Origin: Botryococcus braunii
Lineage: Eukaryota > Chlorophyta > Trebouxiophyceae
Length of the DNA stretch: 20,000 nucleotides
Direction of reading: 5' to 3'
Assembly (NCBI GenBank): GCA_002005505.1
Contig: KV908640.1
Span: forward strand, 81,328-101,327
A model generated the notes under the pieces. That model did no database searches and was not told the origin of the DNA. It was given only the letters and a program-made list of their open reading frames with translations. This document shows positions 9,645-16,206 of the stretch, piece by piece. The translations under genes and the position numbers were made by a program. Each line of letters starts with the position of its first letter. Positions within the stretch are counted from its first letter, which is position 1.

Positions 9645-9711
9645 GGTGATAGTATCAATATGGCAGAAGCACTCCTGCCAATTGTGCCTTTGCCACACTG
9701 ATACTATCAAC
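9645..9711. repeat. Imperfect hairpin, 28-bp arms, 11-nt loop
   Basis: Left arm 9645-9672 and right arm 9684-9711 are reverse complements with about five mismatches; the outer core TGATAGTATCA pairs perfectly. It lies in the probable intron between the blocks at 9961-10047 and 8985-9156. It could be a MITE remnant or a small-RNA precursor; nothing in the sequence decides. Confidence 0.75.
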
Positions 9712-9960
9712 AGTACTGCGTAGGTGAGCTGATCAATCTACATCAAATTATCCCAAACACGCTTGAGCAACAAAGATTGTGAAGATCTGACAGTGTCAAA
9801 GCTATTGTCATTGACTTAGTATTATAAACATCAGGCAGACTGCGCGCATCGAACCTTGTGTAGCAAGTTTCCCGGAAAAGAAGGATAGACAGAGATTGTA
9901 ATACTGGAGTTTAAGGGCATAAAGTTTTTGGAGCCACCACTTATGCACATTTCTGCTTAC

Positions 9961-10047
9961 CAGAAGGCGGAATCATCAAATCCAATTATTGGGAAGTCAG
10001 CAAAGCAGTTGTATGGCGGTGATGCACAATCTGGGATTTCCACCAAC
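9961..10047 (-). CDS. Exon-like block, minus strand (gene model 2)
   Basis: An 87-bp block between acceptor CATGCAG (AG 10049-10048) and donor TTCTG|GTAAGC (9960-9959). It reads LVEIPDCASPPYNCFADFPI, then IGFDDSAF, with two Cys eight residues apart as in a small disulfide-bonded loop. It enters with one base and leaves with two; both phases match the neighbouring blocks (11023-11190 and 8985-9156). A different frame just upstream (HIDNAFVQQVQNSF, near 10060-10110) also looks protein-like and may mark an alternative or overlapping exon. Family not recognised. Confidence 0.48.
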
Positions 10048-10143
10048 CTGCATGTGCTTATCAGGTTCAAAAGAATTCTGTACTTGCTGCACAAATGCAT
10101 TGTCAATGTGCGCCCCACTAAACCCCTCAGGAGGATGCATTCG

Positions 10144-10159
10144 CATGCGCGCACCCGCG

Positions 10160-10194
<35 letters not shown>

Positions 10195-10230
10195 TCTCTC
10201 TCTCACAAACACACACACACACACTCTCTG

Positions 10231-10267
<37 letters not shown>

Positions 10268-10275
10268 TGCACACG
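10144..10275. repeat. Compound (CG)n(CA)n(CT)n microsatellite
   Basis: Alternating blocks of CG, CA, CT, CA, CT and CA repeats. Open frames through it encode Thr-His or Cys-Val repeats and are artefacts. It lies in a probable intron of gene model 2. Confidence 0.95.
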
Positions 10276-11022
10276 ACACCACACTACGACATACACACTC
10301 TCACCCAAGCAGACCATTGGTCATGAAAACAGTATTCCAGATGTTGTTTGAAAGCAGGTGGTTTCAAATTTCTCATCTGCTGCAAGAGCCAGATGCACAG
10401 GAAAGCCTCCAAAAAAGACATCCATGCCCGATACTATCTGTACATAATATCTATTTTCAAAACCTTACGTATCACGCCCTCGTGTTCTCTCCCATTATCA
10501 CTTCACGCTTGAGTACATTTTCTAACGTTTATGCAAACGGAGCTCCTTGTAAGGTTCACTTGATAATGCACAGAAGCAGTCAAGGTCACTATGGGACCGT
10601 CATATTATCCAGGCATTCTAAGTACAAGGGTTGAACGGCAAAACCAAGATCTTTCCTCCACCACTTACCACGCAAAATGCTACGTCGACACTTAGACCCT
10701 AAACCCGCAAACCGTAGCATAGTCTCAAAATATGTAACAGCATCAAACTGCGTGTTTCAACATTGTCCCTTGGACTTTTGGTTTCTTGAGCTGCTGTGAT
10801 TGTAAACCGCAAAATTCATTGGTACAAGGACTTGACAATCGGAAAAGGTAAAACCATTTTCAGAATGCACTGCCAGCAAAATTTCAAGGCGTGCCCCAGA
10901 CGGTAAGGGATAAACAAAAGAGGATTTGCAAAAGGATTTCCAAGGTGCCCAGGAATGGATGCTGCATTGGCAATTGGTGAGTTTTTTTAAATTGCCTTGA
11001 GGACCTTGTCAAACCATCATAC
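10276..11022 (-). other. Probable intron of gene model 2
   Basis: The interval from the donor GG|GTATGA (11022-11021) towards the acceptor at 10049-10048. A plus-strand frame at 10317-10634 and several short minus-strand frames were inspected; none carries recognisable motifs. Confidence 0.35.
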
Positions 11023-11190
11023 CCAGTCTGGCCTCCATCATTCATGTGGTTCTCTGGTGTCATGACCTGCCTTAAAACTATCCGCTCTTTGCCATAGCAT
11101 TGCAGCAGAGGATCTGTCTCCAACGCGTAGATCTCTTTGCAACAGTCGATGATCTCTAGTTCATTGACTGAACTAGAGATCATCATCTGC
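11023..11190 (-). CDS. Exon-like block, minus strand (gene model 2)
   Basis: A 168-bp block with a textbook acceptor, CTTTTCTCTTTTCAG (AG 11192-11191), and donor CTGG|GTATGA (11022-11021). It reads QMMISSSVNELEIIDCCKEI, then YALETDPLLQCYGKERIVLR and QVMTPENHMNDGGQT. Entry with one base and exit with two fit the blocks on either side. Three Cys are present. An internal donor CAG|GTCATG within the block could give a shorter product. Its 5' end contains a perfect 16-bp inverted repeat (see 11148-11184). Family not recognised. Confidence 0.52.
11148..11184. repeat. Perfect 16-bp inverted repeat inside an exon-like block
   Basis: GATGATCTCTAGTTCA (11148-11163) and TGAACTAGAGATCATC (11169-11184), 5-nt spacer. 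On the minus strand the hairpin would begin 6 nt into the exon, next to the splice acceptor. Confidence 0.9.
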
Positions 11191-11746
11191 CTGAAAAGAG
11201 AAAAGTTGAGGTGGCCCATGACGCACCGCTTTCCAATTGGCCAGGTAGTATGCATAGAGACAAGGTTGTTGGTTAATGAATGGAGGGGTTTCGGGTTTGT
11301 CGCATGATATCGGACCCAGTATGCCAGACAGACGCCACCTTCTTTAATTAGCAAGACCGTCCTTTTTCAAGTTTGTTTGCTCTTCCTGACTTTGCGTACT
11401 GGCCCCAGCTATTAACCTCCCTCTGACACACGCTTCATGCACACATTTTTCATGAGTACAGCAGAGTTTAGCAATCTTTCACCGAACCCTCTGCTTCTGT
11501 GAGTATGTAATGGTGCTGCCCATGACTTTACAATGCAAAATGCCGTACAAATGTAGTGATTTATGTCAGTGTGCGCGTGTCTATACTTAATAATTTTCAA
11601 CAATTGATACATCATCTTTTGAGAAATCTCTGGATTGAGATATCATGCTTTTCAAACTTGCAATCAGCGCAAGATAAGGACACAAGAAAGTTAGAACAGA
11701 GTACGCAGTTGGGGCACATAGGTATAAGCAATAACTTGACAAGTAC

Positions 11747-11886
11747 CCTGTCCAGCATCCATAAAAGGCAGAGAAGGGCATACATCTTGGATCGGTCAAT
11801 GTTAACGATGTATTTTGATCCAACATGCCATAAAAAGACACACGAGGAATCAGTTCTGCTCCATTTATATCCCGCACCGTTAAAAC
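11747..11886 (-). CDS. Exon-like block, minus strand (gene model 2, most 5' supported)
   Basis: A 140-bp block reading VLTVRDINGAELIPRVSFYG, then MLDQNTSLTLTDPRCMPFSA and FYGCWT. Acceptor GCATCCAG (AG 11888-11887), donor ACAGG|GTACTT (11746-11745). Alternating hydrophobic strands, an NTS glycosylation site and two Cys suggest an extracellular beta-rich segment. It enters in phase 0, so at least one earlier exon is missing; the frame above it hits a stop after about 15 more codons. With the four downstream blocks it gives about 213 continuous codons ending in TGA. Family not recognised. Confidence 0.5.
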
Positions 11887-12650
11887 CTGGATGCACAGAG
11901 CTAACGTCAGGGGATATGCAAGAGCACGCACAGGTCACTTGGAAGTTTGGAGGTTGTATGAGCCACATCTTGTGCAGACCATGCACGTGTAGCATGTTGC
12001 AGGACATAGGCCATGTAGGCCATGTAAGGCAAAGGCCTCTGAATTCGGTAAGAAATGCTGGGAAGTGCAATGGTTTATATGGCAGAGCGTGGAGCACAAA
12101 AAAAATTGGGCAGTGGCATCTCAGATGACTGCAACGGTTTGGGATGGTTTTGATCATGCTAAAGGATTGCTATGAATGTGGCAGGATGATATAACACCAA
12201 GCACACCAAAGCCCTGGGAACACAGCATCCAAGAAATGTGTGGACATGTGAGCCTAATTACTTGCGAGGAGTTTCATAAGCTGTGTCTCACATAATTCAC
12301 AGCTTGGACGATGAAGCCATTCCCCACGCAAATTGCCATATCTGCAAACAACATGGCCATGGTTAGTCCACTGGTGAAAATGTAACACTTGAAGAAGCTA
12401 CTGACGAGGAAGGACTATGAGCGACTCGAACCAAAGCATGCTGGGCAGTGAACGCTGTGTGGTATAATCCCCCCCCCCCCATGGGCGATCACTCCAAGAG
12501 CCGTTTGCATTGGCTTTTCCCAAGCGCGCATACGCCTGTGGTATTTTGCCCGTCAGTTGATTCGGCAGCTACCAACTAAATCTGCCTATGTTTGAAGGCC
12601 ACAACGGATCTGATTGCTGAGGTGGTCCCATGACAGGATTTTAGGAGCAT
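11887..12650. other. Non-genic or unresolved stretch
   Basis: Overlapping frames occur on both strands at 11900-12157, including a Cys-rich minus-strand fragment near 11965-12035, but none has matching splice signals. A C12 run is at 12469-12480. Nothing else is supported. Confidence 0.35.
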
Positions 12651-12760
12651 GTAGCAGTAGATTCAGCGCTACAGAGAATGCTACTATAGTAGTAGCTACA
12701 ACAACTACTATAACAACGGCTGTGTCAAAGCATTCCCTGTAATGCTGAATCTACTGCTAC
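12651..12760. repeat. Long imperfect hairpin, 32-bp arms
   Basis: Arms 12651-12682 and 12729-12760 are reverse complements with three mismatches; GTAGCAGTAGATTCAGC pairs perfectly. The 46-nt interval holds a second nested stem (TATAGTAGT / ACTACTATA), so the whole 110 nt can fold as one extended hairpin. TGACAGG and CCTTGTCA outside the arms may be decayed outer inverted repeats. It sits 27 nt beyond the minus-strand stop codon at 12789-12787. Confidence 0.8.
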
Positions 12761-12786
12761 CCTTGTCATAGTAATTGTACAACACA

Positions 12787-13086
12787 TCATTGAACAATAA
12801 AGAAATCACCCATGCTCATTGTGTCAACAGCTAACTCTTCCAAGCTTGCGCTACAAGGGAAGTTGATTGCCTGGGGAGGCCCTTTCCATAACTTGCACTC
12901 AACTCGTATCTGCTCGGGTGACGCTGCGCAGGTGCATGTACCTGACGGTGCTGTTTGGGGATTGTTGTCGTAGGTTTGAAGGCCTGGGCGAACCCAGCCC
13001 CAGTTCTCCCCCACTTTGACTGATGCGTTTGTCAAGACCGGGGTGATATTGCGCGACAACACTGGAGAATGAGGTGCACCTCGTCC
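12787..13086 (-). CDS. Probable terminal exon-like block, minus strand
   Basis: A 300-bp frame, 99 codons plus TGA (12789-12787). It contains NITPVLTNASVKVGENWGWV, GLQTYDNNPQTAPSGTCTC, then EQIRVECKLWKGPPQAINFP and CSASLEELAVDTMSMGDFF. Four Cys and two sequons (NIT, NAS) suggest an extracellular domain. Acceptor CTGTCCAG (AG 13088-13087) gives phase 0 entry, compatible with the phase 0 donor at 14940. A rival frame over 12899-13270 (containing QNHAAFLQTVLSSVQRGNVP) is also protein-like, and a donor CAG|GTACAT inside could end the exon early; the exact structure is unresolved. No family recognised. Confidence 0.42.
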   Translation of the reverse strand, partial: GRGAPHSPVLSRNITPVLTNASVKVGENWGWVRPGLQTYDNNPQTAPSGTCTCAASPEQIRVECKLWKGPPQAINFPCSASLEELAVDTMSMGDFFIVQ

Positions 13087-13386
13087 CTGGACAGCGGACG
13101 GCAAATTGAATCAGAAAGAACGCAAATATATCATGGCCTTGCAGTGGCACATTTCCTCTTTGAACAGAGGACAACACCGTTTGTAAGAAGGCAGCGTGAT
13201 TCTGCACGGCAATAGAAAATTTTCTCTCTCGTTGAGCAGCAGGAAGTGAATCACAGCGAGCATTGCACTGCTGAGTCTACTTGGAGTCAAGAATTTCTGC
13301 AAAGTTAGAAGTCAAAGTCAGGCAATTTTGGCCTCCACTTCAAACAAAGTGTTGGGAGCCATGGGTCCACAGAAACACCCATAGCC

Positions 13387-13430
13387 ACACCCACACACAC
13401 ACACAGAGCCACAGCCACAGCACAAGTCAC
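13387..13430. repeat. Degenerate CA/CCACAGC-rich repeat
   Basis: A short (CA)n core with ACAGCC-type variants on both sides. No coding potential is claimed. Confidence 0.6.
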
Positions 13431-13522
13431 ACACGATTGCTTGTTCTTTTGCCCATGCTGCTTCTTCTACTTTCCTGAGTTACGTACGCGCCATGTCAGC
13501 ATCCTACAGGTGAAGACATACT

Positions 13523-13598
13523 CAAAACCTTCCAAAACCATTTCACAAAACAGTGCCTTGCAAAACCTTCCAAAACCATTTCACAAAACAGTGCCTTG
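13523..13598. repeat. Perfect 38-bp tandem duplication
   Basis: Two identical adjacent copies beginning CAAAACCTTCCAAAACC, at 13523-13560 and 13561-13598. Identity over all 38 bp indicates a recent event or strong homogenisation. Confidence 0.95.
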
Positions 13599-14078
13599 CA
13601 AGAACTGCACCGGGCGGGCGAACGAGTCCCTTTGCCTCCACTTAATTAACGCAAAATGAGAAGTCAAGGAGGCTCTTGGGTGCACAGTCATACTCTATCA
13701 ACGTAAATAAGTTGTCGAACCATGGCAACACCTTCAAGCAGTCCCAAAGACATGACTATTGTATAGAACTTGGGGTGGCCTTCCACACCAGGTAGAGGAA
13801 GTACACTTCAACCACCTCCTCAGAACCACCGATAATGGGCGACGGAACAACCTGAACCTAAACTTGAAGGCTTTGCATCAGTAAGAAAGTGCATATTTTG
13901 CTTTGAAAAGCACTCTGAACAGTTAATGAAGAAAAAATGAAGGGGAAAAAAAAAGGGTCAGAGAAGATGGGAACTTTCACTGACATGCCGGCTAGCAGAC
14001 GCAAGTTTCTAGCCTGGTCTGCATTCCAACAAGTTAGGCTGCCACTCCGCTTTCACAAGACGTTGCAGAGTTCCTTAC
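13599..14078. other. Non-genic stretch
   Basis: No open frame, splice-bounded block or repeat of note was seen, apart from short A-runs at 13930-13955. Confidence 0.4.
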
Positions 14079-14169
14079 AGAGGTAAAACAGCATAAATTC
14101 TATCAATTAATTTGGACAAGGTGTTCACTTGTTGTGCAGCATCCCGATGTTCTCTTTGCACCCATTTAA
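14079..14169 (-). CDS. Exon-like block, minus strand (helical segment)
   Basis: A 91-bp block with acceptor CACTCTTAG (AG 14171-14170) and donor CCTCT|GTAAGG (14078-14077). It reads KWVQREHRDAAQQVNTLSKL, then IDRIYAVLP, a charged amphipathic helix with heptad-like spacing. It enters with two bases, matching the phase 1 donor at 14415, and leaves in phase 2. The next exon was not identified with confidence; a frame entering at 13061 is possible. Family not recognised. Confidence 0.38.
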
Positions 14170-14195
14170 CTAAGAGTGACAGGTTGCGCGCGCTT

Positions 14196-14246
<51 letters not shown>

Positions 14247-14261
14247 CGCGCGCGCGCACGC
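14196..14261. repeat. (CA)n/(CG)n microsatellite
   Basis: About 26 CA units followed by a CACACACGCGCGCG stretch. Confidence 0.95.
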
Positions 14262-14414
14262 ATATATCTTCTAAAATAGGAAGGACATTGCGTCTGCCTT
14301 GTGTTTGCCATGGTACCTGATTTGTGCCATCCTGGTTACAGAGAAGATCATCACTCACATGCATTTGCCTTAATGAATACCTGTCCCAACATGTTCCATA
14401 CAACTTATGCTTAC

Positions 14415-14507
14415 CTTCCACATGTACCACATGCCAAAACACCAGCAAAAGAACCAAAGCAAGCATGCAGGAGACGTTACCATGAATCAAGATGTAGTCT
14501 AATTTCA
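14415..14507 (-). CDS. Exon-like block, minus strand (hydrophobic segment)
   Basis: A 93-bp block with acceptor TTCATGCAG (AG 14509-14508) and donor GGAAG|GTAAGC (14414-14413). It reads KLDYILIHGNVSCMLALVLL, then LVFWHVVHVE. The run from Met14 to Val29 of the block is hydrophobic enough for a membrane span or signal anchor. Both ends are phase 1. The downstream block at 14079-14169 would continue in frame from membrane segment to charged helix. Several other GT sites lie nearby, so the 3' end is uncertain. No family recognised. Confidence 0.38.
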
Positions 14508-14760
14508 CTGCATGAAGATACTGGCTTTAATGAAGTCCACACCGGCCATGTTTACCAATCCACCTTTCTTTCATCTATGTATAGAACCTTGGATGGTCCC
14601 TTCACACGAGTCTCCAGTTCCCAAGGGAATGAAGGTCATTATACCTGAACCCTACATGTGTCCTGGGCCTTTGAATTCACAGATCTCCACTAGAGACGGA
14701 GATCATGGGAAATCATATCAAAGAAAGCGAAAGTGGGCCAAGTATGGGAAGACTGCTCTT

Positions 14761-14915
14761 CCAAAACTCAACTTCAAGTGTCAGCTAGTCATGTGAAAAA
14801 TACATATTATAAGCGTGTGTATCGTATTTGTGGAGGTTTGAACATCACAAATACAATACACAAACTTATGAGATATTTTTCACATGACAGGCTGACTCTC
14901 GAAATTGAGTGTTGG
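14761..14915. repeat. Long foldback, about 155 nt, arms about 45 nt plus inner stem
   Basis: The outer arms (14761-14805 and 14871-14915) are reverse complements with about eight mismatches; GTCATGTGAAAAATA pairs perfectly. An inner stem pairs GTGTATCGTATTTGTG with CACAAATACAATACAC with one mismatch around a 13-nt loop, and the stretch between the stems also pairs partly. The whole unit therefore folds end to end. It lies 24 nt beyond the GTAAGT donor of the minus-strand block at 14940-15168, inside its probable intron. Either a MITE or a long-hairpin small-RNA precursor. Confidence 0.82.
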
Positions 14916-14939
14916 AACTGAATTCATAGACAGACTTAC

Positions 14940-15168
14940 CGAAGGAAGCCCCCAATCATGTCGGTGCACATAACCATTTTGCATTTCCTTGGGAGCAGCC
15001 GCTTGGGGGAATGTAACAAGTTCTGTCAGATTCACGCTCCCGTTGAATTGTGCACAAGACATGGCAGGGAGCGGATCTGACTGCTGTTCCTTTGATATTA
15101 CATCCTGAGCGTCAGGCAGCACCGTTTCAGTACACATTGCATTTCCGCGAACAGTCTTCTCAACAACG
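14940..15168 (-). CDS. Exon-like block, minus strand
   Basis: A 229-bp block ending at a consensus donor TTCG|GTAAGT (14939-14938), with acceptor AATCTCTAG (AG 15170-15169). It reads VVEKTVRGNAMCTETVLPDA, then QDVISKEQQSDPLPAMSCAQ, FNGSVNLTELVTFPQAAAPK and EMQNGYVHRHDWGLPS. Polar, two Cys and an NGS/NLT sequon pair: likely extracellular. It enters in phase 2 and leaves in phase 0, so it could splice to 12787-13086, but blocks in between (14415-14507, 14079-14169) have other phases. Which blocks belong to one transcript is unresolved. Confidence 0.48.
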
Positions 15169-15433
15169 CTAGAGATTTTTTAGCATTCTGATAGGATACG
15201 GCTGTCTTGTTCCAAGGGCTTCTGCAGCCCCTGGGTGCTGTAAGGCCCTTTAAAGAGAAGTCCTGTTCAGTGTCCAAATTTGTCTATGGCCAGTAAAGAT
15301 TATTATAATCGAGGTATGCTTTCCAAGTTTCGTGACTGTGCTATTCTGGTGTCTCCAGGATCATGGTGTCATGAACACGCATGACAACCAAGTGACTTCT
15401 ATCGGGTGTGAGTGAATGTTTCCGCATTTTCAT

Positions 15434-15439
15434 TTTATT
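15434..15439 (-). promoter_or_regulatory. AATAAA polyadenylation-type signal
   Basis: AATAAA on the minus strand 20 nt beyond the TGA of the two-exon gene. The very short 3' UTR is plausible but not proven. Confidence 0.45.
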
Positions 15440-15458
15440 CTCAAATGTGTAAGGAGGT

Positions 15459-15575
15459 TCAAAGTAATTTCAAGATGCCCAGAATAGATGACAAGCGCCC
15501 CTCCGCGAAAATCCCTGCTGCTTCTAGGACAGATTTTGGGAGGTCAAACCGGGTTTCGATATCCAGAAACCTCAA
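15459..15575 (-). CDS. Exon 2 of putative small secreted protein gene
   Basis: A 117-bp block, 38 codons plus TGA (15461-15459), reading LRFLDIETRFDLPKSVLEAA, then GIFAEGRLSSILGILKLL. Acceptor is CATCTGATAG (AG 15577-15576), phase 0. With exon 1 (15656-15808) it gives an 89-residue protein; the intron would be 80 bp (donor GTACGT). The C-terminal half is amphipathic-helical. An antisense plus-strand frame (15412-15744) overlaps it but lacks a signal sequence and composition bias of comparable quality. Confidence 0.48.
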   Translation of the reverse strand: MRFLDIETRFDLPKSVLEAAGIFAEGRLSSILGILKLL

Positions 15576-15655
15576 CTATCAGATGCGTGAACTATTAGAG
15601 ATGATAATTCTGCTAACAAGGATGACATGCCTTCGCGGTAAGCTGGGGAACGTAC

Positions 15656-15808
15656 AAGATTCTTTCCCGCACTTTGTGCAAGAATATCCAGCGGCCCAGC
15701 AAACTTGGACAGACTGGGTGCAAGAGGATTATTTATACCATTAATAGGTTCCGCCCTTAATGCTGCCACCATACCCAGGAAAACTATGACTGCTTTATCG
15801 GACACCAT
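15656..15808 (-). CDS. Exon 1 of putative small secreted protein gene
   Basis: Starts with a true ATG (15808-15806). Residues 1-19 are signal-peptide-like: a short polar start with Lys5, a hydrophobic core AVIVFLGMVAAL (6-17), then RAE. The rest reads PINGINNPLAPSLSKFAGPL, then DILAQSAGKNL, and ends at donor CTT|GTACGT (15655-15654), phase 0. Without splicing the frame continues 27 codons to a TGA at 15574-15572, giving a 78-residue form; this is the main alternative. No Cys in either exon. Family not recognised. The LINE begins about 230-400 bp upstream of this gene in the opposite orientation. Confidence 0.5.
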
Positions 15809-15973
15809 GCTGAACGCCCCTGGCGTTCACGTTCCGGGTGGTTTCAAGATTGGCACATTACAAATGTGGTCCTCGGAGCTTCAATTCTTTACATTAGAAA
15901 CCTGCGCATGAACTTTCCTGTACTTGTTACTTTGTATGTACATGCATCGGTGCTTTGGTTCAACCAAATTGGT

Positions 15974-15981
15974 TGACGTCA
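15974..15981. promoter_or_regulatory. CRE-type palindrome TGACGTCA
   Basis: TGACGTCA lies inside the perfect 12-bp palindrome GTTGACGTCAAC and is followed by an E-box-type CAGCTG at 15983-15988. It is 226 bp upstream of LINE ORF1, where composition shifts to GC-rich, and also lies between two divergently oriented genes. A role as bZIP site is possible from the motif alone; chance is not excluded. Confidence 0.35.
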
Positions 15982-16041
15982 ACAGCTGTCCGTCGACTTT
16001 TCGAAAGTTGGGCCGACCGGCGCTCGGGCCGAGCCGACTCA

Positions 16042-16177
16042 AGCCCGTCTTCTTAATCCGACTTACTTAGTCCGACATAAGCCCGTCTTCTTAATCCGAC
16101 TTACTTAATCCCGTCTTAGCCCGTCTTCTTAATACTTAGCCCGTCTTCTTAATCCGACTTACTTAATCCGACATAAG
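16042..16177 (+). repeat. About 38-bp tandem monomers upstream of LINE ORF1
   Basis: AGCCCGTCTTCTTAAT starts at 16042, 16080, 16118 and 16138, followed in full units by CCGACTTACTTARTCCGACATA. Spacing is 38, 38 and then 20 bp, the third unit being truncated. The array ends about 30 bp before the ORF1 ATG. Tandem monomers in this position recall the promoter monomers of some L1 5' UTRs; whether these drive transcription is inference. Confidence 0.85.
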
Positions 16178-16206
16178 CCGACATGATATGATTCACTTAT
16201 CTACAA

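Noticed and set aside
15412..15744. Plus-strand 110-codon frame overlapping the two-exon minus-strand gene
   Set aside because: It lacks a signal sequence, domain or splice logic. The minus strand has ATG, signal-like N terminus, intron borders in phase, stop and AATAAA in order.
16042..16177. Regular repeats that could suggest a CRISPR array
   Set aside because: The units are contiguous tandem monomers without unique spacers, in a eukaryotic context next to a LINE.
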